DNA from: Tetrahymena thermophila SB210
Taxonomy: Eukaryota > Ciliophora > Oligohymenophorea > Hymenostomatida > Tetrahymenidae
Assembly (NCBI RefSeq): GCF_000189635.1
Contig: NW_002476440.1
Span: forward strand, 84,140-148,139
Direction of reading: 5' to 3'
DNA: 64,000 nucleotides
Part shown: piece by piece, positions 49,401 through 62,400 of the stretch
How the letters are laid out: each line of letters begins with the position of its first letter
Numbering within the stretch: the stretch's first letter is position 1
Notes under the pieces: model-generated
Database searches by the model: none
What the model saw: the letters and a program-made list of their open reading frames with translations, nothing else
Told to the model about the DNA's origin: nothing
Position numbers and translations under genes: made by a program

Positions 49401-52400
49401 CAGTAAGATTTTTTATAATAGATAATTAGTTCATTAAATATATTAGAGGTAATTAGTTAGATGAATTGATATTTTCTATTTTAATACCTATAATTTAAAT
49501 ACTGTTACTATTTTAAATTGTATTAGTTCCTATGCTTGATTGTCTTAAACTAAGTAGCTAAATTGAAGAGCAATTTTTAAATTATAAATCGTTTATGAAA
49601 GCTTAATTTATTCCATTCATATCAATTTAACTCAAGCCAATATTTGATTAAGTCTAAAGCTATCTTGCCTTTGATAATTATTAATAAGAATTCAGTATAT
49701 TTAGTTAATTTAATATTAAAGTATCAACTAATGAAAAAAACATCAAGCTAGGACTTTATGTTTTATTTGTTGAAATGTTTGTTAAACTAATTTGAAATCC
49801 GTAGTTAAATTGTAAGATAGGAAAACTGACTGTGTTATTATAAAATAAATTATTAGAAGATGAAAGCTAATTTTATAATTAAAAGTTGATAAATTATCCT
49901 TAGAATTAGACAAAGCCTATCTCAATTTAATGATAGAATTCTGTTTGTGTAATTTTAATTGTTTAAACTCTTAGAAAAATAAAAAGGTAAATTTGTTATT
50001 AGTTTTATTTGCCTTATGAATTGATATTTTAATATTAATAAATATCATTTAAGCTAATATCTGAGCAGTAAGATGAGTTTATAAATCCTGATTATAGTTA
50101 ATTTTATTATATTTTAACATTTTCAAATATTACTTATTATATATTTGTGATTTGCATAAAACCAAAACTGAATTTAGATTCTTAAATAGTTAAATTTCTA
50201 ATAACTAGAATTTGTATGTTATCAAATGAAAATAGAGGGTTTGATGAATTAAAAGTAACATTTCTTAATAAAATATTATTCAATGTGATTTGAGTAATAT
50301 TTTAAAATTAAAAATTAGCAGAGATGCTTTAATTTATTATGTTTATTTCATTCAATATGAGTTAATTATATGAATGCATTATTACTTAACTTTGTTACTT
50401 ATTAAAGCAAATTGAAATATTAGATAGCTAAAAATTTATCAGCTACTTGAATTAGTTCATGTCAATCACTTGTTAATCAGTTAAGTTAAATAGTAGCTAT
50501 AAACTACCTATTTTTATGTTTTTGAAAGAACTAGAAATAAATTCTGAAGAATTGATAATGAGTGGACTACTATTTTATGAACTATTATCTGTATATATTT
50601 CAATTAAATCTGTACTTTTAAAAGTTATCACAACTGGGAATTTATAGCTTTTTATATAACAAATTAAATTAGCACACAAAAAAAATATGAAATTTACATT
50701 ATTTAGTTTGGACTATAGTATATTTAGTATCTGAGAATTTTGTTATTTAGAGGAATTTAAAGCTATTATATTTCATGCTAAATTATTTAATAATTTAATA
50801 ATTTATATTTATCTTTTAAAATAATTAATTTTACCTTATAGTTATCAGATGTATCTTTAATATATACTTAGACTTAATTGTAATCTTGGTCATAAGGCAG
50901 ATTTTAGTTGAATATCTTTGATTAATAAACAATTTAAACTTAGAACAAGTTAAATTATGAAATCCCATAGATGTTTAAAAGAATTGAATTATTAATAAAG
51001 CTTGCTTCAAACTTATAAAGTTATGGATTTTATAAATTAGTTAAAGATTTTATTTTATAAATAAATTTCTATGCTATTTCATAGTAATCTAGCTAATTAG
51101 AAGAAATAGTCACTTAAAATATATTATAGTTGAGATAACTTATATCTGTAATAGTTTAATTTGAGCTAACTAAATGTTTTAGGTTGGAAATAAATGTTAT
51201 ATTTTAATCAAAAATCTATGCTACAAAAGGGCAGATAAAATAAAAGAAATTATTTTCTACTTTTATTTTAGTATTATTTGAACAAGGCTTAGCAAATTAT
51301 TTAATAAAGATTATTTCAGAATTTGAGTTTAGATCTTTTGTTTTGATTTCTTTTATTTTCCAAAATTAAACTATGACATTTTAATTTTGTTACTAAGTCA
51401 TAAGATAGATGCTATTTGTATTATTAATGAATTATTCATTAAAAATGTTATTTATCTAATATAATCCATTAAATTAGTATTAATAAAATATGTATGAATT
51501 ATCAGTTTCATTAAATTTGAAAACAATAATTTTAGTATTTATTTAATTCACTAAGATATTCATCACTAAATAATCTTACATTTTTATATCAACTATATTT
51601 CCCTATTTTCATATTTAATAATAAAATTATCAAAAACAAATTAAATTAAAAATATAAAATTATTATTTTTAATAATTAATTTTTATTTGTGAAATAGTTG
51701 AATATAATTTAAAAAAAAAAATGATTACATCTGGAATTTATAGTGACAATACTTATGATTATTTTTAATCATAAACTATTACAGAATTGACGTTATTAGC
51801 TTATTATTCAAATGCTATTAATCTTTTATTAATTATTACTATTTATTTTATTTCGTTAGTAATAAATGATAAGCTTATAAACTACTATGAAGGTGGATAA
51901 AATATATAAATAGCTTAAGTTGTATCTTAATAAAGAAGAGTAGAAAATTAATTAGATATGATTATATTTTGAACAGAGATATTAAAACCATCAACATTAT
52001 TAAGATTAATTTATCCAATAACTTTTTAAGTAGTATAATCAATGAGAAAATAATCAAAGTAGCCTATGCAAACAATTAAATTATAATTTAAAAATTAAAC
52101 AATTTAGTAATTATAAATGGTGCTTGTGCTAATTTAATTATTTAGTAAAATACCTTATTAGAAAGTTTGCTCTTAGCTATCGAAAATAGAAATATAATTT
52201 ATGTTATTATTTAATATAGCTATCTGTTTTTAGTTTTCGCCCAATAGTGCATACCAATTATAAGTTGAAAGCATAAAATAATGCGGTTAATAAAAGAAAT
52301 AATTAATATCAAGCATATAAACTTAACCAAATTACTCAAATAGGAGTGTAGATAAATGTTAATTATACAAATAATATCCAGCAGGAACGTAAGCATTATA

Positions 52401-55400
52401 ATTTTAAACCTAAAACTGCTGGATTACCATTTATCCTGTGTATGAAATTACATATCCAATAAAATTTTTTATTGTTGTTGTAGTTGATTTTTAGTTATTT
52501 ATTATTGTTAAAATACCTAATTCGGAATCTATGTATATTGTTAAATTAGTTAAATCTACACTTGCTTAAAATATATTCAGGTTATTATTATTAAGTGAGA
52601 ACAAAATAACTTGATTCTGGTACTTAAATATTTCAATCTATATTTTTTATAAAATATTATTAGTATATTAATTCGTTATGCCAAAAAAATAAAAACAAAG
52701 GCTATATTTTTTATTGAAGCTGATAAAATTATTTTGTTATTTTAAAAAGAAATTTAAAATTGATTTAAATTTTTTAAATATCAATCATATAAATAAAAAT
52801 AAATTTAGTTTTAAAATTTAGGTTTAAGCATTTTGAGTTTTAAATAATCGATAATAATTAATTTTTGTTTATGATAATTAATTTTGGATTTTTATTAATA
52901 TTTAAGTTTAAAAAATTACCTAATTTTTTTAGTCACTTCCTATGTAAATGTAGTTACTATTAAAAGTAACTGAATAAATCTAGTTAAATGTTTCGATTTA
53001 TAAAATTAAAAGCGAATTGCTTAACTAAATGCACAGTAATCCAAGAACTTGATATAGGCTTGCATTTTTATATATGCTATTAAGTATTAGCTTATTTAAT
53101 AAAATAAGCTATTTATTTTGTTCATCAAAACTATACTTATTTATTTAATTTTACATGAATATTATCAATAATTCGTTGTAGAAGACAATATTTTAAACTA
53201 CTAAATTCTGTTAAATAATAATCTATCCAACATTGTTAAATATAGTCAACTAATTCTAAGAAGTTGAGATGAAATAATAATTATTTTTAAAATTATATAG
53301 CGAAGAGATATTATATCCTTGTAAAGAATTTCCTAAGTTAGTTTATTAGACTAAATTTTTATCAATGATAATTTAATTTTGATGCAAATAATCATAAGCT
53401 ATAATAAATATTTAGTCTTTTCTTTACAAAACTTAATGTTAGCTTATATAGTTAAGAGATATATTCTTATTTGTTTAAAAATCTTTGATTGTTAAAGGAT
53501 TAATACCACCATTAGAAAAAAGATAAAATAAGTATATATCAGTATTTTCAATATTATCAAAATATGTTTCTTATTCATAATTACCTAAATAAAAACATTA
53601 ATTTTAATAAATTAATTAATTATTTATTTATTGAAAAAAAATAAATTACTTTGGAACGCTCTCAAATTTCCATCTTTGATTGAAACAATTTGCAATTATT
53701 CATTTTAAGATACAGCTAGAACTTTAACTAGAGGGTATTAATTATATTTTTGAGAATATAGGTATGAGAAGAATAAATTTTAATTTATTGTATAATTTAA
53801 TCGGTAGCTGAGTACTTCATATTGTGGGTATGTTAAAAATAAAAAATCTTATTAGAAATAAATAATATTGCCAATTTATTTATTAATATATTCTGCTTAG
53901 TTTTTTTAAGTATCAAGTAAAACTGTGTTATATTTATCCTAATTTATTTTTAGAATATAAAATTTTGGTAAAGAATAAATACTTAATTTTGTTTAATGTT
54001 ACATTCTAAAATCTAACTAGCAAGTACTTGTTTGAACCTGTAATTTCTTCTATAGAATTAATGTTATCTTCAAAAGATATTAAGGTATATTAAATACTTT
54101 GACTCGACATATCCATGTAATAAAGATTCTATCCATCAACATAAATTATAAATGTAGAAACATTTTAATTGAATTAGGTTTCTTGCAATCTGTATACTTG
54201 ATTCGTATTATAATTTTAACTGTTTAAAAATATTTTGAAAAGATAAAGCTATGATGATGATTATCCAGGTTATAATTAAGGCTATATAACTAAAACATTG
54301 ATGTTGCTAAAATAACTGAAATTTTTATTAGCCAAATTGATTATATTATATTAAGTATTACTATTTATACTAAATATAAAAAATTAAGTTTATGCTCTCA
54401 AAATTAAAGTGTTTGAATCAACTATTTATAACCAATCATGTAGAAAGTTTTTAAAAGGTATTATTGGACTACAACTATAAGAGAACACAGCAAAACCATT
54501 TAAATAACTTTAAACTATTATACTAGAACCTATCTAAACTTATATACGTTAGTTCGTTTGAAACTAAAGGTTGCAGGTTTCTTAATTAGTAGAAGTAATG
54601 GTTAAAACTTATAATGATTCTTAATCTTGAGTCATACTTATTATAATTAAAGAACTAGTTTAGATAAATATATTCTAAATCTTTCCTAAGACAAATTAAT
54701 TGATAAATATAAATGTAAACAGATCTACTTAAAATATGGTATTACCTAAGAAAATCATTAAATATTTATCAAAAACCAAGGTTTAATCTATTTAAAAGCC
54801 AAAATCCATTGAATAAAATATTTGTTAGTCATTTAAAAAGGTAATTATTTCAAACTAAGTATCATACTCTATTATTAGTTTTTTTATATTGATATTGTCG
54901 CTAGAATAGATCATATATTTCACTATTTATTTTTGTAAATTAAGTTAAGTATCACCTGAAATAAATGGTTAGAATTAATAAATTTAGCCTTATTATTAGT
55001 TGTAATTAACTTTTTAAACATCATTTCCTGAGCTAAATAGAATAGAATTATTATTATAAAATAATAAATTTGGCTATATTGATAAAGGTAGAAAGTAAGC
55101 TTAATATTAATTGACAAAAGGCATCAAATTNNNNNNNNNNNNNNNNNNNNNNNNNNNNNNNNNNNNNNNNNNNNNNNNNNNNNNNNNNNNNNNNNNNNNN
55201 NNNNNNNNNNNNNNNNNNNNNNNNNNNNNNCACTAAATGGAATTTATTAATTTAGCTTAATTAATTAAATAGATTAAAATTAAATATTTCTTTTTAAAGT
55301 ATAAAATTAAAAAATACGTCTCCAATAGTGTATTCAAAAATATTTTATGAGTCTGTATTTTACTTTATATTGTAGATCTAAATGTATTGAGTCTAATTAT

Positions 55401-56625
55401 TTTTGTTTACCTACAAAAATGATATAAAACTCCAAGAAATATTAGACTAAATTTTAAAATAGCTCTGTTGTTAATTTAATGTAATTTAAGATTTATTTTA
55501 AGTAAGTAAATTAATTAAATAGATATTTTAATTGGACTCTACAAGTATCAAAATATTATTATTTTCCATTAAAACAGCAATTACTATTTATTAGTCAAAT
55601 TATAGTTAATTTGTTTAAGAATTTGCAAATTATGTAATCATTAGATTATTATTAATTATCATTATGGAGTATTAAGAATTGAAAAGAATAATATCAACTA
55701 TTTGATTATTCTGGTAAATTAATTATTTCTAGTAAGTGATTAAATCTATGGACCAAATAGAAGATATCATATATTAAATTTGATTAGATTAAGATAATTA
55801 GATTTGAGAAATTAAACACATTAATCTTGAATTTTATTAATCAATTTTTGTGTAATTAATAGGACCTTGCATATCTATCATATTTAAACACTCCATATTT
55901 GAAAGATCGTAAAATAGGAAATATTAATTTGATGTAGCAAGAATCTAATAAAAAAAATGATTTTAGTAAAATAATTATAAAAAATATATTTACAATATTT
56001 CTATTCGCGATATTAACTATTTGCAAATTAACTATTTATTCATTCATTTTCTATCGATATGACGAATATTAAAAGTCTACTTTTGTCAAAATTGTACCAA
56101 TATTATGCTAATTGTCATTTTCTCTCATGCTTTAAGACAATAAATAGTTATCTAAAGAACACATTTTTGTAGTTGCATCAAACTCACCATTGTATTAAGA
56201 GCATAAAAGATTAATACATACATTTTATTCATTTAGACTATATCCCTCATTGCACGAAACACATTTTCCAAAATAATCGAATTTTTTGCAATTTTTATCA
56301 AACGGATAGTTACATTACATGGTTAATTCATCTTAAAATTGGTCTTAGGCGCAATTCGACAAGCATTAACCTATTGAATTCTTGTAACAAAACTTAATAA
56401 AAGGTTTTTTTCTTAATTTTTTACTATATAAAATCCAATCTAGCATTATAAGCATTTATCAATTTAATTGCATAAACTACAATTTTAAGGGCATTTGAAA
56501 CATGTATCATCCATACTTTAAAAGAAAGTATTTTAGAAAGAGCATTATTGCAAAATCTACTAAGTTTTAACTTAAAAAAGTTAACTAAAGAAAAGTATCA
56601 GAAAATATAAAATCCTTTCTTTCAT
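46472..56625 (-). CDS. Giant Cys-rich / beta-helix transmembrane protein
   Basis: This minus-strand gene runs from the ATG at 56625 to the TGA at 46472-46474. It opens with a clear signal peptide (MKERILYFLILFFSQLF), then a furin-like Cys-rich part at about 56540-56110 (CFKCPQNCSLC, KCLQCQIGFY, CVSCNEGYSLN). A very long Asn/Ile/Ser/Tyr-rich region of short strands follows to about 49200. Beta-helix repeats at 49150-48700 have GGAIF, GGAIY, GGAIC and GGGIY spaced by about 30 residues. A conserved strand-rich segment follows (GSFPVKLLSYD, NPLYVQFIDQ). A second Cys-rich block at 48120-47780 ends in GPLCDSCDYKGQYW. Membrane segments begin at IAFVYVFTIFLTAFYG, with others near 47400 and 46800. An intron lies near 48120-48190 and another near 48690. 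Giant proteins of this plan are common in Tetrahymena, probably on the cell surface or in the secretory system; the ligand is unknown. The gap at 55131-55230 lies inside it, so part of the coding sequence is missing. Confidence 0.85.
55131..55230. other. Assembly gap of 100 N inside gene G
   Basis: Exactly 100 N mark a gap of unknown true size within the coding region of the minus-strand giant gene. Confidence 0.95.
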
Positions 56626-57638
56626 TTAAACTATTTGTCTTAATTTATATATCTGTAAAATTATGAAATAACTATAAAGATTCTAAATTGATGATTACAA
56701 AATTAATTGTTCTTTATATCTAAAAATACAAAAATCTAAGAAGGATAGTAATCTTTAAAAATAATTTAATTTTCTTCACCTCTTTCTTAAAATTCCTCTA
56801 AAATCTTATTTGATATAAATTGTAACAAAAAATTTAAGATATTCATTAGTTTAAAGATGATAGAAAAATTTCATTCATAGTTTTTTATCTTTTAAATATA
56901 TCTCAATATGAAATAAATTTAAGAGCATTAATCAATTAGTTTGTAAATTTATTTTGAGTGTTATTCAATCTATATTTACTTTTAAAATATTTATTTATTG
57001 TTTGTTTTATTTAAAGATAGTAAAATTTTATATTTTGTTATAATTAAACGCTGTTTAAAAATATAATTTAATTTTTTTTTTTAATTTATACAATATACAT
57101 TTTATCATTTAAAAAACTAATCAAATAAAAATAAAATGGGTAGGTTAAATTTGCCAAACTTATAAAAAAAATTATAAAATATAAATGTAAAATATTGTTA
57201 GTCTGTATATAAAAAAATAAAATTTTTAGCTTATAATTGAAATAAATAAATTCAAAAGTAATTAAAGTAGAATTAAAAATAAATTAATAAATATAATTGT
57301 TTAAATTATTTGAACTATTTTTTGATAGATAAATAATGTAAATAACTAAATTTATTTTAAGAGATGTGCTAAGCTCATAAATTATTTTATTTTCAATATT
57401 ATTATTTTAAACACATTGTACTTTCAATAATTAGATATTATTTAAATAACTTTAAAATTAATTTGTTTGATTAAAATCTTAAATAAAATAATATTTTTTT
57501 ATTTTGATGAAATAAATATCAATTAATTTCTAATTTATTTTAATTTTTTTCAAATTTTAAATTCAACAAGTTAATAATTAAAAATTTATTAATAAAATTA
57601 AATAGAAAGATTTCATTAATTATATATCTATTGATTAA
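56626..57638. other. Intergenic upstream of gene G, no gene seen
   Basis: AT-rich spacer that should contain the gene G promoter. No recognisable element is seen. Confidence 0.55.
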
Positions 57639-57710
57639 GGGTTGTTGGTCTAGTGGCATGATTCTCGTTTAGGGTACGAGAGGTCCCGGGTTCGATTCTC
57701 GGACGACCCC
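57639..57710 (+). tRNA. tRNA-Pro (AGG)
   Basis: This is the fourth identical 72-nt copy, here on the plus strand, with anticodon AGG in loop TTAGGGT. The upstream flank TTGATTAA and the downstream AATTTTTTT (polymerase III stop) are kept. It lies between the divergent genes G and H. Confidence 0.97.
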
Positions 57711-58370
57711 AATTTTTTTAAACAAAAAAATGACATTTAATTATAAAATAAGCAAACAATAAAAGTTATTAAATGATGAAAAATAATTTTATCTAATTTT
57801 ATTTTTTTTCTTTTTATTTAAATTTTTGTAATAATTTTAATGCTAAAAATGTAAGATTTAAAAAAATTGAATTATTTTTAAATACTTATGAATAAAAAAT
57901 ATTATGAGTAAGTAAATCAATAACTTTTTTCATAAATAATTTACTAAAATAGATTATTATCAATAGAAGTATCAAGTTTAAATGTTTTTATCTACATTAT
58001 AACTTTTTTCATAAAAGTTTTATTGAATAAATAATTTATAAATAAGGTTTTTTTTTGAAATTCTTGTTAAAAGCAGAAATACTATGAAAAATAAAATAAT
58101 AGTTTTTTAAATGTAGTAAATTTGTTATCAAAAAAGTTTAGCAATTAACATTTAATCAAAGATATTATTAAAATATTAAATATATGAAAATAAAATTTTT
58201 TAATTATTATTAACATATAAATACTCTAATTTATCAAATTATTTTTAAGATAGTTCTTTAGTATCAGCCATAAAACTTTTTCTAAATTGTTTATAATATT
58301 CACTTTCTAGATAGAAATGCAATTTATAAAAACTGTTTAAAATTAGAAATAAGTTATATCTTTAATTTAT

Positions 58371-58410
<40 letters not shown>
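58371..58410. repeat. (ATAG)n microsatellite
   Basis: Ten uninterrupted copies of ATAG/GATA in spacer DNA. Confidence 0.95.
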
Positions 58411-58689
58411 GCAATCTAATTGAAAGTTAAAATATAAAAAATAATATATTTACTAAATACACTTGTTTAAAAAATAAAAATGCATATGTTAAAATTTGAA
58501 TTAAAGTGAATAAATTTTTTAATACACGAGTAAGGTAATTTATATTGAGCTAATTTATCAAAATTTTTGATGATAATCTATCTATTTATTCCTTTTTCTT
58601 ACTCTTTTTAGAATTAAGTATATTTTGAAATGAGCTAATTGAGCATACATTCTTTATTAACTTTTTCCCAAGCTTTATTAATCAAATAT

Positions 58690-59060
58690 CTTGTATAAAT
58701 ATTATATTTAGTTAAAGAATATCTTTGTTATTTTTTTTCTTAAAAAATTTTGTTACTATAAAACAATTTTTGAATTTTTTTTTTTTGGTTTTTTATACTC
58801 TTTTCCTATTTTATCTTTAAACAATTATCCTTCATATTTTCTGAGATATTAATTTCATCAATTTTAAGTGTTGAGTATTATGCTTGTTTTTTAATTTTAA
58901 AGAATTTCTATAATTAATAATTAGTTAGAGAATATCTTTGATGTCTCTTTGTCATCAAAAATTTTGTTAATAAAAATATTTTTGAATGTCTTTATTTATT
59001 TTTAGACTCCTTTCCCAAATCTTTTATTTTAAAGCATTATTCTTCATTTAATATGAGATC
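58690..59060 (+). repeat. Degenerate direct repeat upstream of gene H
   Basis: Two copies, about 230 bp apart, share in order a TTAGTTARAGAATATCTTTG stretch, AAAATTTTGTTA, TTTTTGAATKT, a CTCYTTTCC stretch, and TTATCYTTCAT or TTATTCTTCAT. No frame is seen. It reads as an old local duplication in the spacer. Confidence 0.5.
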
Positions 59061-59440
59061 TATGTTGATTATTAAGAAAGTGTAAAGTATCGCTATAGAT
59101 TATTATTATAATACATACATACACTCGCTTTCTAATTTAATGACTATTAATTAATTTTGAAAATATTTATGAATGAAAAATTTTAGAGTTTTTTATAAAA
59201 TATCTTGAAATAAATAATTAATTTTAATTGTTTATTTGAGGATAATTAATTGAAAAAATTAGCTAATTATAAATGAATTTTATTATTAGATTTTAAAAGA
59301 AGAAAGTGTAAATTTTTAAAGAGTTGATTTGTCTTTATTTCTTTGGAAAAAAAATTTTAAAGATTAAAAAAATTGATAAAAAATTAATTAAAAAAAAATA
59401 GATTCTGAAAAGAAAAGTAAGAGAATAAGAATAGTCAAAT

Positions 59441-62400
59441 ATGATTTTCCTTTTTTATTTAATTTTACTATTAAAATTATTTAAAATAATCATTTCTTAT
59501 TGTTAAGATCATAATAACAATTTAGGGTCTATTTTAACTATAGATTTTAACAAAAATTATTATTAAACTATGATTAATTAAGATTAAAATATTGGAATCA
59601 TTTATTTTCTGTAATCAGGTAAGTATACAAAAGTATACTGTTTTGATTACCAATAAACCATACCAAGTAAAAAAAATTATTTTATTTCTTTAACTATTCT
59701 AAATTGTTTCAATTTTTAAAAAGGCTCTATATTGATTGACAGTAGTAAAGATAATGTAACATCTAGTAGATTAGATTGTTTTGAAGATAGTTAATAGTAG
59801 ATGGTCTTTTTAGGTGATAAATATAATTGCTATGATAAATTTAGAAGTTGTCAAAATGATAATAAATGTGTTTAATGCAGATGGGGGTATTGTAAATAAT
59901 AAAAAGAAGATAACACAGTTTGCAAAGATATGAATGTATTAGATTAGTGTATAGGCTATGATTAGAATAACAAATGCGTTATTAATGAATAAGCAACTAT
60001 TTCTTCGTCTTTCTCTTGTTGGACTTAATCAAATAATACTTGCATAGAAACAATTTGTTAAAATAATGCAGGATGTTCTTCATTTTGTAAATATATACCT
60101 GCTTTTTAATATATAGTGGTAAAAATATTTTAAATACTTACTACTTTATCTTTATTTTAATTAATTACTTATTATTAATTTACTTCATGATATATGGATT
60201 TACTATCAATTTAAATTAAATATAGGGAAAATTAACCAACTCAGTCTGCTACAGTAAAACAGATTTATTTATTCCTTATGAAATAAAGGGATGCATAGGC
60301 ACATATTGTAAATTAATTTAAAGTGAAATTCCTTTATCAAATGCATGCATAAGCATGAATGACTTAGTAAACTAATATAGCATCATCGGATTTGATCAAT
60401 ATCAATTATGCATTTAAATGAATAGTAATAATAACTAGGCAAAAAAGTAATAAATTAAAACTATCCATCCATCCATCCTTTTATTTCTCATCTTAATATA
60501 TGAAATACAAAAACACCATTTATTTATTATTTTAAAAAATAAAATATTTTTATTCCTTTCTTATTAATTTATTTGATTAATATTTTATTTTAATAAATTG
60601 TTTAAATTTTACAGAATCGATTGTAATATTGATAGATTATTTATTCTTTATAAAAACCATACTTATTATTATTATTATTTTTAAGTCTTCAAATAATAAA
60701 ATGGCTATTTTTTTTTATTAACATGCATGAACAGATGTAGATTCAATTATTGTATAATTATTGCTGGTGAATAGATTTCTTGCGTACTTTTAGATCATTT
60801 TATTTCAACACAAGCAGCCAAATAGGCTGACACTCATTATTGTTAATCATTAGATTAGTAGGATAATAATTCTATGAATTGCTCTCCCACTCTATGCTTA
60901 GATAAAGATACTCGAAACTGCGTACCTTTAAAAGATAATGATGGATATAGAGGAAGGCAAGTTGTTACTGATTTTTGCATGGATAAAGTAGATGATCCTA
61001 ATGATTATGGCTTAATAGAGTGCGTAGATGACTATTGTATTTCTAAGAATGAATGTGTAAGCTTTTTAAGTGACTAAAATATAATAGGCAAAAACTCTGC
61101 TTAGATGTGTGTTTTCAGTTAGAATCTTTATGTGTAAAATTGTCAACCAAACCCACTTAATCTTTAAATGATAAGTTGCAATTATCAATCTTTGGAAATT
61201 TGTTTAAATAACAATTATTGCTACTTTTTAAATGGACTTATAAATACGAATAGATTGGCTAGAGCAGATGGTACCTGTTCCTTAACTTTTATATTTAATA
61301 TGTATGGGTCAGATAACAAAGGAAGCTGCATTTTTCAAGGATAAATTTTAGCTTAAAAATGTTCAAACGGATACTGCATAAACTAAAATGCATGTATTTA
61401 GTTTGATGGAAATTATATTGGTAGAGACAAAAATTACAATTGCCTTTAATAAAACTAAGATGGAGTTGCTGTGTAATGCTAAATAGGGTAACTCATTAAA
61501 AATTAAAAAATTGATACTAAATTTAATAATTTATTTGAAAAATTTAATAGATACTGCTTAAAGAGAAGCACGTAAAATAAGAACATTTTCTGTGTAAAAA
61601 TTGATATAATTAATGATGTTGCAGGTTAATTACACATTATTAGATTAATATCTTTTTGATTTACATTCTTTTTAATAATATCTACATATATTTTTGATTA
61701 ATTCATCACCAAAATGAATTTTATTAATTTAATTACATCTTTATTAATAAGAGAAAATAATATCAACCACTTATTAAATTACATATTTTAATTATAGGAG
61801 TATAAATAAACAGTTAAAACTGTATTCTTACATAAGATGCAAGTAAAATATAGGCAGTAATAAATATTATTTTTTCCATGCGTAATATATATATTAATAT
61901 ATTTTATTGATTAAAAAGTCTGATTGTTCTGTAGGTTTTTATTGCTTAAATTCACAAGGTTTTTGTTAAATCCTCTAAAGTAGTGGTTGCTCTGGAATAA
62001 ATTAACAATGCGTAGATATGAAATCAAGACCTTTTGATTGTTATGCATGTTAACCTGATAGTTGCTTGCTTTATGGACCTCCTGGATTATGCATTTAAAT
62101 TTCAATCTAAAATTCACTTTGCTAAAGTTTTACTGGTAATTAATTAATTAATATCTTTTATATTTTAACTTTACAATTGAATTTTTTTTTTGGCTTACTA
62201 CTCTATTAAAATCAAATCATTTATTATCTAAATTTTAATTTAACCCTATTTAATAAATTAAAATATTTTTTTAAGTATTGATCTTAAAAATTAAAAATTT
62301 AAGCAGGGTAAGCAAATAAATTAATTAAAAAAATATTTCAATACTTTAAATAATTAATTAAAGATATAAAATATTATTATTTATACTAACTATTTAGGAA

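Larger units (their letters stand above)
57711..59440. other. Intergenic between tRNA-Pro and gene H
   Basis: AT-rich spacer with an ATAG microsatellite at about 58371-58410. Two similar pieces occur at about 58690-58860 and 58920-59060 (TTAGTTARAGAATATCTTTG, then AAAATTTTGTTA, then TTTTTGAATKT). I see no gene. Confidence 0.55.

Noticed and set aside
54923-55117. Minus-strand open frame starting MSINIKLTFY
   Set aside because: It is a short standard-code read within the giant gene G next to the gap, not an independent gene.
61911-62117. Minus-strand open frame of 68 codons
   Set aside because: It is antisense to the gene H exon 61919-62135, which has the Cys-rich frame.
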